64,000 nt of DNA from Mucilaginibacter hurinus (lineage in GTDB: Bacteria; Bacteroidota; Bacteroidia; Sphingobacteriales; Sphingobacteriaceae). A program made the translations under genes and the position numbers. Below, piece after piece: positions 52,146 through 61,215 of this stretch; position 1 is the stretch's first letter; each line of letters starts with the position of its first letter. Under the pieces are notes generated by a model, which worked only from the letters and a program-made list of their open reading frames with translations, had not been told where the DNA came from and made no database searches. The DNA is taken from NCBI RefSeq assembly GCF_003324525.1, contig NZ_QGDC01000001.1, forward strand, positions 186,001 to 250,000. Direction: 5' to 3'.

Positions 52146-53588
52146 TTAAGGCTTGTTGTAATTAGGATTTAGCTCCTGGGTATATAACTTGTACCACTCG
52201 CGTTGTATGGCCGAACCTATATCTGGCTTCTTTTCAAGTTCTTCTATAGTCTCGCCGTGGTAATGCGCCATGTATCCCGCTGTATAACCTTCCTGTTGGG
52301 TTGTGTTTATAAACGTAGTCATATCTTTAAAGCCACCACCCCAGCTTGTTTCTTCTACAATAAGAGGCTTGTTGGATACGCTTGCTTTAATAATCTTTAG
52401 GGATTCAGGGATTTTACCTTCTTCAGGATAAATATGTATGCTGTTGTAGTCAAGCAGATCATTAAAATTGCTGATGTTTCCTAAACCAATAAAGCCCACT
52501 GTTACAGGGGTTCGGCTGTCCTCCTCCCTTATTGCTTTTTTGAGTTGGGTTATCCAGGCACGGGTTACGGTTAACCACGAGCGGCCTTTAGGTTCGCGGG
52601 TTAAATGCTGTATAAAGTAGTAACCTGCCAATGATTCGCCGGGCAGCCATATATCAGTACTTTTTGACGGGGTAACAGGCTCGTTCATCAGGTTGTAACA
52701 AAACACGTTGTTGTATCCGTTAGATGCCCTTGCCACTGCCTTCCAAAAAATAGCCTGTGTGGCCCAGCGGCCAGTCTCATTAAGATTGGTGTACCACGCC
52801 GGATCTTCATTAAAGTAGCTTGATAAGCCTGTTATGTCAACATATAAACCGATTTGGGCAGTAAATTCTATTAGTTCCCTAAGTCGTTTCAGGGCCTGTA
52901 AATTGGGGTTGTTTACCCCGTTCATAAAGTTATGATACTGAAGATGTATGCGTATTACATTCAGGTTCATGGCTTTCATTTCCCTGAAATCATTTTTTAT
53001 AATTTCCCATTTGGCATCATCAAACCACTCGTCGTCCATCAATGGTATTTGGTGTGTGTTGGTGTAGTTTACTCCCCACGGTATAAATTTGCTGCCATTT
53101 GCATCAACAAAACCTGTACCCTGTACTTTTATCGGCGAAAGGTTATAAGGCTGTTCAACCACAGTTGCATCGCATTTTATAGGTTTCCCCTGGTAACTGC
53201 CGGGTACGCTAAATTTACCTACTACTGATAAGGGTGATTTGAGCTCGTATATTCTGCGGGTAACACGGCTGCCGGCGGGTAATACAACCTCACATTGCAG
53301 CTTACCCGGCCCACCCCTTAACTCGCCGGTTATACGCAGGTTACCAGGTAATTTAAGCACGTTATCGGGGTTATCATTAGTTGTTACCCAAAAGGTAAAC
53401 TCATAATTATACTTGTCGCCGCCCACGGCATCAAGTTTTCTCACTGTGGCGTGTACAGTGTAGTTGTTTACAACAGCTTCCGATTTTAGCGATTGCTTTT
53501 TTTCACGCGTGACATCGCTTTTTTTGCAGCTTGAAAACAGTCCGCACAATGCAATAAATAGGATGAAACAGTAAAATTTAAATTTCAT
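52146..53588 (-). CDS. Glycoside hydrolase family 5 (cellulase-like) lipoprotein
   Basis: Lipoprotein of 480 residues: signal peptide with lipobox LFSSC (C21) and CKK after it. An N-terminal beta-sandwich-like region (about 40-150) precedes a GH5 TIM barrel (about 155-470). The acid/base glutamate is E303 in NLMNEP, and the nucleophile is in LIVEETSWGG (E412 or E413). HQIPLMDDEWFDD and NVIRIHLQYHNFM fit the early barrel strands. Beta-glucanase or mannanase activity is likely but not resolved. Lies 134 bp downstream of the sugar-kinase-like gene on the same strand. Confidence 0.88.
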   Translation of the reverse strand: MKFKFYCFILFIALCGLFSSCKKSDVTREKKQSLKSEAVVNNYTVHATVRKLDAVGGDKYNYEFTFWVTTNDNPDNVLKLPGNLRITGELRGGPGKLQCEVVLPAGSRVTRRIYELKSPLSVVGKFSVPGSYQGKPIKCDATVVEQPYNLSPIKVQGTGFVDANGSKFIPWGVNYTNTHQIPLMDDEWFDDAKWEIIKNDFREMKAMNLNVIRIHLQYHNFMNGVNNPNLQALKRLRELIEFTAQIGLYVDITGLSSYFNEDPAWYTNLNETGRWATQAIFWKAVARASNGYNNVFCYNLMNEPVTPSKSTDIWLPGESLAGYYFIQHLTREPKGRSWLTVTRAWITQLKKAIREEDSRTPVTVGFIGLGNISNFNDLLDYNSIHIYPEEGKIPESLKIIKASVSNKPLIVEETSWGGGFKDMTTFINTTQQEGYTAGYMAHYHGETIEELEKKPDIGSAIQREWYKLYTQELNPNYNKP

Positions 53589-53721
53589 AATTAAAGGTTA
53601 ATGCCACCGTATAGGCGATCAGGATTTAAAAAGGTTTAAGCCGGCCACAAAGTGCCGTACGTGGCAAATATACCATTGTTTGTACAAATAGCAGTAAAAC
53701 AGAGTAATTTTAACGATACAA

Positions 53722-54831
53722 TCACCTATAATTACGCATTTCATTTTCGATATACTTGCGTAATGCATACCTATTAGCATATAACTGTTTGAAGAGCTGT
53801 AACTGAGCCCGTGCCCGCTGTAAATTATGACCGGCAAATTTAACCTTGTAATAGGTATCGCCGTTCAGATAGTCGGTAAGAAAACGCACTGTTTGAGTAT
53901 ATGGCAGCACCATCACCCCTTTTATCAGCGAAGCGGTTTCTTCAGGGGTTATAAAGCCTGCCACCTCCTTCAAATATGCGGCGGTGTAAGCCTCAAATAG
54001 CGGCATATTAAGCTGGACATTCTCAATGTTGGCTTCGTCTTCCGCTGCCTTGTTGATGATGGTACGGATAGCATCGCCAAAATCAAATGCCAGGTAGCCG
54101 TCCATAACCGTGTCCAGGTCTATCACGCATTGCGCTTCGTCCTGCATATTTAGTAGTACATTATTACATTTGGTATCATTGTGCGTAACTCGTTTGGGCA
54201 GCTTTGATTGTTGTTCGGGCTGTTCAAAATATAGCATGGCAGATGCGTACCGCTTCACATAATCTATTTCGGGCGAAACTTCTTTTAACCGATGCAGCGG
54301 ATCGTTTGCTATAGCCATATCTAATGCCTGTAAGCGCTTCCGGGCATTATGAAAGTCGGGTATAACCTCATGCAACACACCGGCTGGCATGTCTGACAGC
54401 ATTTGTTGAAATCTGCCGAATGCTATTCCTGCCTGGCGGGCCTGCTTTTGAGTGCTAACTATGTCGTAAGTTTTGGTATTTTCTAAAAAGTAAGCCATGC
54501 GCCAATAGCTGCCATACTCATCTTTATAAAAATATTTACCGTCTTTACCCGGTATCAGGGTCATTACTTCCTTGTCCGGGTCGCCCCCTGCAGCACTCAC
54601 CTTTTGTTTCAGATGGCTGATCACCCGGCACATGTTTTCTGTCAGCTTTTCAACATCGGTGAAAATTTGATGATTGATACATTGCAGCAAGTACGGAGAG
54701 CCACCCGGCAGTTCATTTTGGAGCCAAAAAGTATTATTAATATGCCCGGACCCGAATACTTTAAGCGTAGCTGTATTTGCAGTACAATGGAAACTACGTG
54801 TCACCTGGATTATATTATCAATGGATTGCAT
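53722..54831 (-). CDS. Aminoglycoside-phosphotransferase-fold kinase, N-acetylhexosamine kinase-like
   Basis: 369 residues from ATG 54831 (MQSIDNIIQV); the frame is open to 54894. N-lobe with FGSGHINNTFWLQ (nucleotide loop) and the C-lobe catalytic HNDTKCNNVLL (Asp in HND) followed by VIDLDTVMDGYLAFDFGDAIR (metal-binding Asp; in part). This combination, especially THNDTK and IDLDTVM, resembles N-acetylhexosamine 1-kinase (NahK) more than antibiotic kinases. Substrate assignment is inference. Confidence 0.82.
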   Translation of the reverse strand: MQSIDNIIQVTRSFHCTANTATLKVFGSGHINNTFWLQNELPGGSPYLLQCINHQIFTDVEKLTENMCRVISHLKQKVSAAGGDPDKEVMTLIPGKDGKYFYKDEYGSYWRMAYFLENTKTYDIVSTQKQARQAGIAFGRFQQMLSDMPAGVLHEVIPDFHNARKRLQALDMAIANDPLHRLKEVSPEIDYVKRYASAMLYFEQPEQQSKLPKRVTHNDTKCNNVLLNMQDEAQCVIDLDTVMDGYLAFDFGDAIRTIINKAAEDEANIENVQLNMPLFEAYTAAYLKEVAGFITPEETASLIKGVMVLPYTQTVRFLTDYLNGDTYYKVKFAGHNLQRARAQLQLFKQLYANRYALRKYIENEMRNYR

Positions 54832-55041
54832 AGTAAAGATTTGTTCCGAAATGTTACAGCCAAAACGCCGCAAAGCCACGAGCCGATTGCACACTAAGTT
54901 ATAATTTACTTTGGGTGCAATCTAAGAAATTCGCCAGAGATGCCCTGTTGTTAAGGATGATTTGAAATCTACAGTGCATGGTGAGGCAAGCATCTGTGGC
55001 ACTTAAGTGATTTACGGTAGAAGGATTTGAGCGGTGTTTCG

Positions 55042-55049
55042 TATCTTTG
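55042..55049 (+). promoter_or_regulatory. -7 box of the ABC-F gene
   Basis: TATCTTTG, an exact TAnnTTTG match, 8 bp before the ATG at 55057. No TTG lies at the ideal distance upstream. The start site would fall at or just before the ATG, giving a very short or absent leader. Confidence 0.5.
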
Positions 55050-55056
55050 CGGCCAA

Positions 55057-56970
55057 ATGATCGCTATAAATAATCTTACTTTTGAGATAGGTGCAAGGGC
55101 ATTATATGATGAGGCCAACTGGCATATTAAACCCGGAGAAAAAATCGGCCTGATAGGCGCTAACGGAACCGGCAAAACCACCCTTTTGAAAATGATAGTG
55201 GGCGAATATAAGCCTACTTCCGGTACCATATCTATGGCTAAGGACCTTACCATGGGATATCTTAACCAAGATCTGTTGAGCTATTCGTCAGACAAAAATA
55301 TTCTGCATGTGGCCATGGAGGCCTTTGAGCGTCAAAACCAGCTGCACACGGAAATAGAAAACCTGCTTAAAAAACTGGAAACCGATTACAGTGAAGACCT
55401 GCTGCACAAACTAAGCGATAAACAAACTGAATTTGAAGCATTAGACGGCTACAATATTGAATATAAAGCCCATGAAATATTAGCAGGTTTGGGCTTTAGC
55501 GAGCGCGATACCCACCGCAAACTCAGTACATTTTCGGGCGGATGGCGCATGCGCGTTATGCTGGCCAAAATACTTTTACAGGCACCGGATATTTTGTTAC
55601 TGGATGAGCCCACCAACCACCTTGACTTACCATCAATACAGTGGCTGGAAACATATTTGCGTGATTTTGAGGGGGCAGTGATCATTGTATCGCATGACAG
55701 GTGGTTTTTGGATAAGGTGATTAACCGTACGGTTGAGTCGCGTAAGGGTAAACTTACTGTGTATGCCGGCAATTATAGTTTTTACCTGGAAGAGAAGGCG
55801 CTGCGCGAAGAAATTCAACGCGGCGAGTTTAAAAACCAGCAATCAAAAATACGCCAGGAAGAGCGGTTGATAGAGCGTTTCCGTGCCAAAGCCTCTAAAG
55901 CAAAAATGGCGCAATCGCGCATAAAAATGCTTGATAAGATGGAGCGTGTAGATGATGTAGATGACGATAACCCCAGCGTTAACTTTGCTTTCCGTTTTTC
56001 AAAGCAATCCGGCAGGCATGTTGTCACTCTTGAAAATATAGTAAAGAAGTACCCGGCCATTGATATACTAAACGGCGGCGAAGCGGTGATAGAAAAAGGT
56101 GATAAGATAGCCTTGATTGGTGCGAACGGGCGTGGTAAATCAACCCTGCTGCGGATTATTGCCGGTGCCGATAGTGACTTTACGGGCACTGCGACTATAG
56201 GTCACAACGTTTCTACCACCTTTTTTGCGCAGCATCAGTTAGAATCGTTGCATTTGGAAAACGAAATTCTGGCCGAACTGCAATCATTTGCGCCCAAACA
56301 CACTGATACTGAGCTGCGTACCATTTTAGGATCATTCCTGTTTACAGGCGACGACGTATTTAAAAAGATCAAGGTGCTATCGGGCGGTGAAAAATCGCGT
56401 GTTGCGCTGGCTAAAGCATTAACTGCCGATGCCAACTTCCTGGTGCTGGATGAGCCTACCAATCACCTTGATATACAATCAGTAAACATACTGATACAAG
56501 CTTTACAGCAGTATGAGGGCACATTTATCGTTGTATCGCACGATAGGTACTTTTTAGATAATGTAGCCAACAAAATATGGTTTATTGAAGACCAGAAGAT
56601 AAAAATTTACCCGGGCACTTATGCCGAGTATGACGAGTGGTTTGCGAAGCGCAAATTCGAGCCTAAGGCTGCTATCCCCGCACCAAAAAAAGAAGAGAAA
56701 AAACCTGAGCCTGTTAAACAGCATGGCGATGATAAGCCTGCGCAGCTGAAAAAACTGAACCAGGACCTTGCTAAGATGGAACAACAAATTTCTGAATTGG
56801 AAAAGGCAGTTAAAGAGCTGGAAGCCCAGTTAGCTGACGATAAAATTTATACAGATAATAATCGTTTAAAAGAAGCTAATACGGCTTATCAGCAAAAGCA
56901 AAACGAATTGAAGACTGTAAAACAAAACTGGGAGAACTTAGCGGAGCAAATATTGGAACTGGAGGCATAG
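55057..56970 (+). CDS. ABC-F family ATPase (EttA/Uup-like)
   Basis: Ribosome-associated translation factor or related ATPase without membrane domain; 637 residues from ATG 55057 (MIAINNLTFEIG). Two ABC domains: Walker A GANGTGKTT and GANGRGKST, signatures FSGGWRMRV and LSGGEKSRV, Walker B LLLDEPTNHLD and LVLDEPTNHLD. The inter-domain linker (about 240-310) is basic, and the C-terminal ~90 residues form a charged coiled coil (ABC_tran_CTD type), favouring Uup-like over EttA. No sign of an antibiotic-resistance ABC-F context. Confidence 0.93.
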   Translation: MIAINNLTFEIGARALYDEANWHIKPGEKIGLIGANGTGKTTLLKMIVGEYKPTSGTISMAKDLTMGYLNQDLLSYSSDKNILHVAMEAFERQNQLHTEIENLLKKLETDYSEDLLHKLSDKQTEFEALDGYNIEYKAHEILAGLGFSERDTHRKLSTFSGGWRMRVMLAKILLQAPDILLLDEPTNHLDLPSIQWLETYLRDFEGAVIIVSHDRWFLDKVINRTVESRKGKLTVYAGNYSFYLEEKALREEIQRGEFKNQQSKIRQEERLIERFRAKASKAKMAQSRIKMLDKMERVDDVDDDNPSVNFAFRFSKQSGRHVVTLENIVKKYPAIDILNGGEAVIEKGDKIALIGANGRGKSTLLRIIAGADSDFTGTATIGHNVSTTFFAQHQLESLHLENEILAELQSFAPKHTDTELRTILGSFLFTGDDVFKKIKVLSGGEKSRVALAKALTADANFLVLDEPTNHLDIQSVNILIQALQQYEGTFIVVSHDRYFLDNVANKIWFIEDQKIKIYPGTYAEYDEWFAKRKFEPKAAIPAPKKEEKKPEPVKQHGDDKPAQLKKLNQDLAKMEQQISELEKAVKELEAQLADDKIYTDNNRLKEANTAYQQKQNELKTVKQNWENLAEQILELEA

Positions 56971-57148
56971 GCGCGGAATAGTTATCTGTAAATAAAGTTA
57001 ACTCAGCGGGTAACTGCGGGATTACTAATCTGCCAGACTATAAGGATTAATAAACATATTAGAGGGATGTCACCCTTAGCATGTTGAAGGGCGCGAGTAA
57101 GGCCTTCGCTAACATGTTTACACAGGCATTAAGCATCTACGCACGATA

Positions 57149-57252
57149 CGTCATTGCGAGGAACGAAGCAATCTCTTTTAGTTTGTATATTAAAACTTGT
57201 TAGGCTATGATGACATAACCTAAAAAGATTGCTTAGTTCCTCGCAATGACGA
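57149..57252. repeat. REP-like inverted repeat (GTCATTGCGAGG type)
   Basis: Arm 1 at 57149-57180 (begins CGTCATTGCGAGGAACGAAG) and arm 2 at 57222-57252, the reverse complement with two or three mismatches; the loop is 41 nt and contains TGATGACATAACC. It sits in a 300-bp gap between genes that holds nothing else recognisable. This family of palindromes recurs in intergenic regions of several phyla; other copies were not found in this window. Confidence 0.85.
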
Positions 57253-57269
57253 TATGATATTTAAGAATT

Positions 57270-58532
57270 ATGATGAAGAAATTAATATCCTTGTTGCTGT
57301 TCAATCTATCATTGACATTTGCCTTTGGCCAGCCGTATACCGAAACCGTCTACAAACCGGGGATAGCAAGCATTGAGTTTTATAACGAGAGCAAACAAGG
57401 CTCGATACCCATACTGCCCCTTAATTCAAACGAAAGGGTGGTGATAGCCTTTGACGACCTGAGCGGCCAAACAGGCAATTACTATTATACTGTGGAACAT
57501 TGCGATGCAAACTGGAACTCATCGCGCCTATCACCTGCCGAATACCTTCAAAGCTTTACTGAGGACCAGTTTCTGACCTATAAATACTCTACCGGAACCT
57601 ATCGTAAGTATGTGCATTACGAAATAAAATTCCCTAACGCCAATCTTATCCCTAAATATGCGGGCAACTATATCTTAAAAGTATATGAAGATGGCGACAA
57701 AAGTAAACTGGTATTTACCCGCAAACTGTATATCATCAATAGCAGGGTATCTATCAACGCTAATGTTGTGCAGTCAAACGATCCGCTGAAAAGGCTTACC
57801 AATCAAAAACTAAATTTTACGGTTGACTATGGGAGCCTGAGGGTGCAGAACCCTAATACAGATATGCGGGTATATGTTACGCAGAATCTGCGCCCCGATG
57901 CTGGTTTGCTCAACACTAAACCTACCTATATACGCGGCACTCAATTGGTATATAATGATGTAAATATCAATGATTACCCCGGGCGTAATGAGTTTAGGTT
58001 ATTTGACATGCGCTCACTAAAGGCGGGTGCCCGGAATATTGAAAGGATATTTCGCGATACAGCTAATGTGGTGCTGCTTAACTTGGATATAAACAGGGCC
58101 AATGAGGCTTACAGCTTTCAGTATGACAATAATGGCAATTTCCTGATCATTAACCAGGATGGCTACGATACCCGGGTTGACGGAGATTACGCCTGGGTGT
58201 ACTTTACCCTTGATGCAAAAAAAAATGGCGCCGATGGCTCGGCGTATGTAGTTGGCCGATTTAACAATTATCAGCTCAATGACAAGAGCAAACTCCGGTA
58301 TGATCCGGAAGACGGGAGGTTCTTTACCCGGCAATTTCTTAAACAGGGCGTGTACGACTATGAATATATATGGGTTGACAGCGCCACCGGCAAAGCGAGT
58401 GACATAGTAATTGAAGGCAGCCATTATGAAACTGAGAACGACTACCAGCTTTTTGTGTATTACAGGCCGCCCGGTTCGCGTTGGGAAGAACTCGCAGGCT
58501 TTCAGCAGGTAAATACCGGCAGCAGGCGCTGA
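57270..58532 (+). CDS. Type IX secretion system plug protein (DUF5103)
   Basis: Family DUF5103, named the T9SS plug protein because it closes the SprA translocon pore in Flavobacterium. 420 residues with a Sec signal peptide (about 1-20, cleavage near AFG-Q). An N-terminal beta-sandwich (YKPGIASIEFYNESKQGS; in part) with GNYYYTVEHCDANWNSS is the most characteristic block, followed by a second beta domain (about 130-400). It implies a functional T9SS elsewhere in the genome and matches the T9SS sorting domain on the giant protein at 29587-37443. Preceded by the inverted repeat. Confidence 0.88.
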   Translation: MMKKLISLLLFNLSLTFAFGQPYTETVYKPGIASIEFYNESKQGSIPILPLNSNERVVIAFDDLSGQTGNYYYTVEHCDANWNSSRLSPAEYLQSFTEDQFLTYKYSTGTYRKYVHYEIKFPNANLIPKYAGNYILKVYEDGDKSKLVFTRKLYIINSRVSINANVVQSNDPLKRLTNQKLNFTVDYGSLRVQNPNTDMRVYVTQNLRPDAGLLNTKPTYIRGTQLVYNDVNINDYPGRNEFRLFDMRSLKAGARNIERIFRDTANVVLLNLDINRANEAYSFQYDNNGNFLIINQDGYDTRVDGDYAWVYFTLDAKKNGADGSAYVVGRFNNYQLNDKSKLRYDPEDGRFFTRQFLKQGVYDYEYIWVDSATGKASDIVIEGSHYETENDYQLFVYYRPPGSRWEELAGFQQVNTGSRR

Positions 58533-58635
58533 GGATGTATAAGGTGGTAAAGATATTTAAAGGCATGTGCTTAAGAATATTTTAGCGTCTTAGTATCTGA
58601 CCATGAGCTTACAATAACATTGCTATATTTATAAT

Positions 58636-59166
58636 ATGAAAAATAAAACGCCATCTGACTCACTGACTGTTATGAACGAACTGGTATTGCCCAATGACAC
58701 CAACCCCCTGCATAATTTAATGGGCGGACGTTTGCTGCACTGGATGGATATTGCCGCCGCCATAGCAGCGCAAAAACATTGTAACCGGGTGGTGGTGACC
58801 GCCTCTGTTGACAATGTATCATTTCAGAAACCCGTAAAACTGGGCGATGTTGTAAGTATAGAAGCAAGGGTGACGCGGTCATTCAATACATCAATGGAAG
58901 TTAAACTGGACGTTTGGGGGCAAAATATACCCTCGGGCACACACTTTAAGTGCAACGAAGCTTACTATACATTTGTGGCATTGGATGAGCAGGGCCATAC
59001 CATACCTGTCCCTGAGATACATCCCGAAACTAAAGAAGAAAAAACCCTATATGCCGGTGCATTGCGCCGCCGGCAATTACGCCTGATACTCGGCGGAAAA
59101 ATGAAACCCGACGACGCGACGGAACTGAAGGCTTTGTTTATGGAGAGTGGAAAAGACACGAATTAG
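58636..59166 (+). CDS. Acyl-CoA thioesterase (hotdog fold), second copy
   Basis: 176-residue hotdog protein: N-DTNPLHNLMGGRLLHWMDIAAAI (catalytic-helix block; in part), VVTASVDNVSFQKPVKLGD and a basic C-terminus with RRRQLRLILGG. It belongs to the same superfamily as the protein at 28901-29449 but to a different branch (LMGG instead of KIHGG). Substrate unknown. Confidence 0.9.
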   Translation: MKNKTPSDSLTVMNELVLPNDTNPLHNLMGGRLLHWMDIAAAIAAQKHCNRVVVTASVDNVSFQKPVKLGDVVSIEARVTRSFNTSMEVKLDVWGQNIPSGTHFKCNEAYYTFVALDEQGHTIPVPEIHPETKEEKTLYAGALRRRQLRLILGGKMKPDDATELKALFMESGKDTN

Positions 59167-59186
59167 TAGCGTATTGACGCACAAAA

Positions 59187-59534
59187 ATGAAAACAAGATT
59201 AATTTGTTAATATTGGCCATCCTGCTTGGTGCATGTGCAGGCAAAAAATCAATAATTGCTGCTGATACCGTCAAGGCCGCTGCTCTAGACTATACTGTGC
59301 GCGACGGATCCTCTTATAAAAAAGCTATTATAATCACCCTAACCAATTCGCAGGAAGGAGTCAGGACAGAAATATGAATGGATATCACAAAATTACCCGG
59401 GACATAACGTTGTACGGCAATCATCGGCGTTTTATGACAAAAAGCCTTATGATATAATCACGGTAGTAACGTCAAATAAAAAAGAAAAATCGTTTTATTT
59501 TGAGATATCAAACTTCTTTGGCGAGTTTAATTAA
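59187..59534 (+). pseudogene. Small lipoprotein, apparently broken by two one-base frameshifts
   Basis: ATG 59187 begins MKTRLI and would lead into LLILAILLGAC, a textbook lipobox signal, but TGTTAA at 59205-59210 stops that frame; one extra base near 59206 repairs it. The lipobox frame then runs through CAGKKSIIAADTVKAAALDY to a TGA at 59375-59377; dropping one A at 59370-59372 lets it continue as YEWISQNYPGHNV to a TAA at 59534. The repaired product is about 115 residues. Without repair only a GTG start inside the thioesterase gene gives the middle piece. Family not recognised. Two lesions in one short gene favour real decay or locally poor sequence. Confidence 0.65.
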
Positions 59535-59935
59535 CTGCCTAACTCTACTACTCTGTCAAACTCTTCGCGCTTTAGTGGCATTACTGATAAACGGCCCTGC
59601 CTAACCAGGCTTATATCCTTTAAACGTTCATCAGCCTTGATTTGCTCAAGCGTTACCGGGGTTTTTAACGTTTCAACCGGCGAGAGGTCAACAACTACCC
59701 AGTTTGGGTCTTCCGTGGTTGGGTCTTGGTACGATTCTTTAACTATTTTGGCTATACCTACCACTTCCTTGCCGTCATTACTGTGATAAAAAAGCACAAG
59801 GTCGCCCTCCTTCATAGCACGCAGGTTATTACGCGCCTGGTAGTTGCGCACGCCGTCCCAAAATGTACGTCCATCCTGGTTAAATTTTTCCCAGCTATAT
59901 TTTACAGGTTCACTTTTTACTAACCAGTAGTTCAT
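59531..59935 (-). CDS. EVE-domain protein
   Basis: 134-residue PUA-like EVE domain, a fold that binds modified bases in nucleic acids in characterised relatives. It begins MNYWLVKSEP and contains WDGVRNYQARNNLRAMKEGD and LFYHSNDGKEVVGIAKI, all standard for this family. Its last codons overlap the stop of the broken lipoprotein gene. Common single-gene housekeeping form; no restriction-system neighbours. Confidence 0.9.
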   Translation of the reverse strand: MNYWLVKSEPVKYSWEKFNQDGRTFWDGVRNYQARNNLRAMKEGDLVLFYHSNDGKEVVGIAKIVKESYQDPTTEDPNWVVVDLSPVETLKTPVTLEQIKADERLKDISLVRQGRLSVMPLKREEFDRVVELGS

Positions 59936-60076
59936 GTCAAAAAATAATTAACGGTTGAATATCAAGGCACAAAATTAGGTAAAAACAAATAAAATTGAGA
60001 TAGGATGCACTTTTTCACTGCCGCAAGCTCAAAATAATTACTCTGCCATCACCCGGATTTTATTTACCAGCATTTA

Positions 60077-60094
60077 TTGTGTAAAATTACACAA
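60077..60094. promoter_or_regulatory. Operator-like palindrome upstream of the periplasmic-binding lipoprotein
   Basis: TTGTGTAA-AA-TTACACAA: 8-bp perfect arms, 2-bp spacer, 18-35 bp before the ATG at 60112. Size and symmetry fit a dimeric repressor site; the regulator is unknown. Confidence 0.5.
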
Positions 60095-60111
60095 CTAAAC
60101 AAATCCGTTAG

Positions 60112-61215
60112 ATGATAAAAACTACCGCCATATCCCTTTTTACTATTTTGCTGATTATACCACTTTTGCTTACCCAATGCAGCAATAAAAGAAATATCGA
60201 AAAAAATAAGTTAAAAATAGGTGTGATATTGAGCCTGAGCGGCAATGGAGCGGTTACGGGCGATAACACACTAAAAGGCATCCAACTTGCTGTGCAGGAG
60301 CAAAACGCAAAAGGCGGACTTTTAGGCCGGCAAATCGAGCTAGACATACAAGACTCAAAAGGAGTAGCTGCTACCGGACTTGAACAGGTGCAACGCATGT
60401 TTAATACCAACAACAAACCTTTTATGGTGTGCACCAACACCAGCGATGTATCATTAGCAGTAAAGACTGAGACTGAAAAAAACAAAGTAATACTGGTTGC
60501 CAGCGCCGCCACCGACAAATTACTTGAGGGCAGTAATTATAGCGTACGCAATTATATCGAATCGGGCCAAACCTCTGACGATATACTGGAGTACCTGCGT
60601 GATGAACTGCGCGTTAATTCTACAGGTATTTTTTATGCCAACACCGAGTTTGGGAACAGCATCAACAATAAAATGAAAGAAAAGGCGGGCAGTTACGGCA
60701 TAACCCTGCCGTTTGACGTGGCGTATGACGATAAAAGCCTTGATTATGGAAGGGTGATAACAGGCCAAAACACCGGCGCGGTATCAGCCATTTATGTTAT
60801 AGGTTTGGGTAACAGCCTTGGAACGTTCATCAAACAATTGCGTGAAGCGGGTTATAAAGGCAGTATTGTAGCCGACCCTCAATTTAACAATCCGGCGGTA
60901 ATTGCAGCTGCGGGTTCATCGGCCACCGATGTGACCTTTCTGGATTTTGACTTTGATCTTAACTCAGATGTTCCGGCAACCAAAGCGTTTATTGCCGCTT
61001 ACAATAACGCTTTTAAAACTTCACCGCAAAACCTCGCAGCAATCACCTATGATGCTGTAAAAATTATGTTTGCAGGCGTTGAGCAGGCGCAAAGCTTAGA
61101 TTATTTAAAAATACCTAAGCCAACAGAGGCTAAACAACATAACGGTGTTACGGGCTCTATCTGGGTTAATGGCGGGAATATTATATACCCTACAACGTTT
61201 AAAACGCAGCCTTAA
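60112..61215 (+). CDS. Leu/Ile/Val-type periplasmic binding lipoprotein (Peripla_BP_6)
   Basis: 367 residues with a lipoprotein signal (LLTQC, C23). Type I periplasmic-binding fold in the branched-chain amino acid/ANF-receptor family: IGVILSLSGNGAVTGDNTLKGIQLAV (in part), then GVAATGLEQVQRMF, VILVASAATD and a second lobe with GSIVADPQFNNP. Normally such proteins feed an ABC importer, but no permease or ATPase gene is adjacent, so this may be a stand-alone sensor or scavenger. Ligand unknown. Confidence 0.87.
   Translation: MIKTTAISLFTILLIIPLLLTQCSNKRNIEKNKLKIGVILSLSGNGAVTGDNTLKGIQLAVQEQNAKGGLLGRQIELDIQDSKGVAATGLEQVQRMFNTNNKPFMVCTNTSDVSLAVKTETEKNKVILVASAATDKLLEGSNYSVRNYIESGQTSDDILEYLRDELRVNSTGIFYANTEFGNSINNKMKEKAGSYGITLPFDVAYDDKSLDYGRVITGQNTGAVSAIYVIGLGNSLGTFIKQLREAGYKGSIVADPQFNNPAVIAAAGSSATDVTFLDFDFDLNSDVPATKAFIAAYNNAFKTSPQNLAAITYDAVKIMFAGVEQAQSLDYLKIPKPTEAKQHNGVTGSIWVNGGNIIYPTTFKTQP

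Noticed and set aside
53722-54831. Aminoglycoside resistance kinase
   Set aside because: Motifs resemble sugar kinases of the NahK type, and it lies next to a glycoside hydrolase.
55057-56970. Antibiotic-resistance ABC-F gene
   Set aside because: Coiled-coil C-terminus and context fit a housekeeping Uup/EttA-like protein; no resistance-specific context.
59147-59377. 76-codon ORF taken as an intact gene
   Set aside because: Begins with a GTG inside the thioesterase gene and lacks the conserved end; it is better read as the middle of a frameshifted lipoprotein gene.
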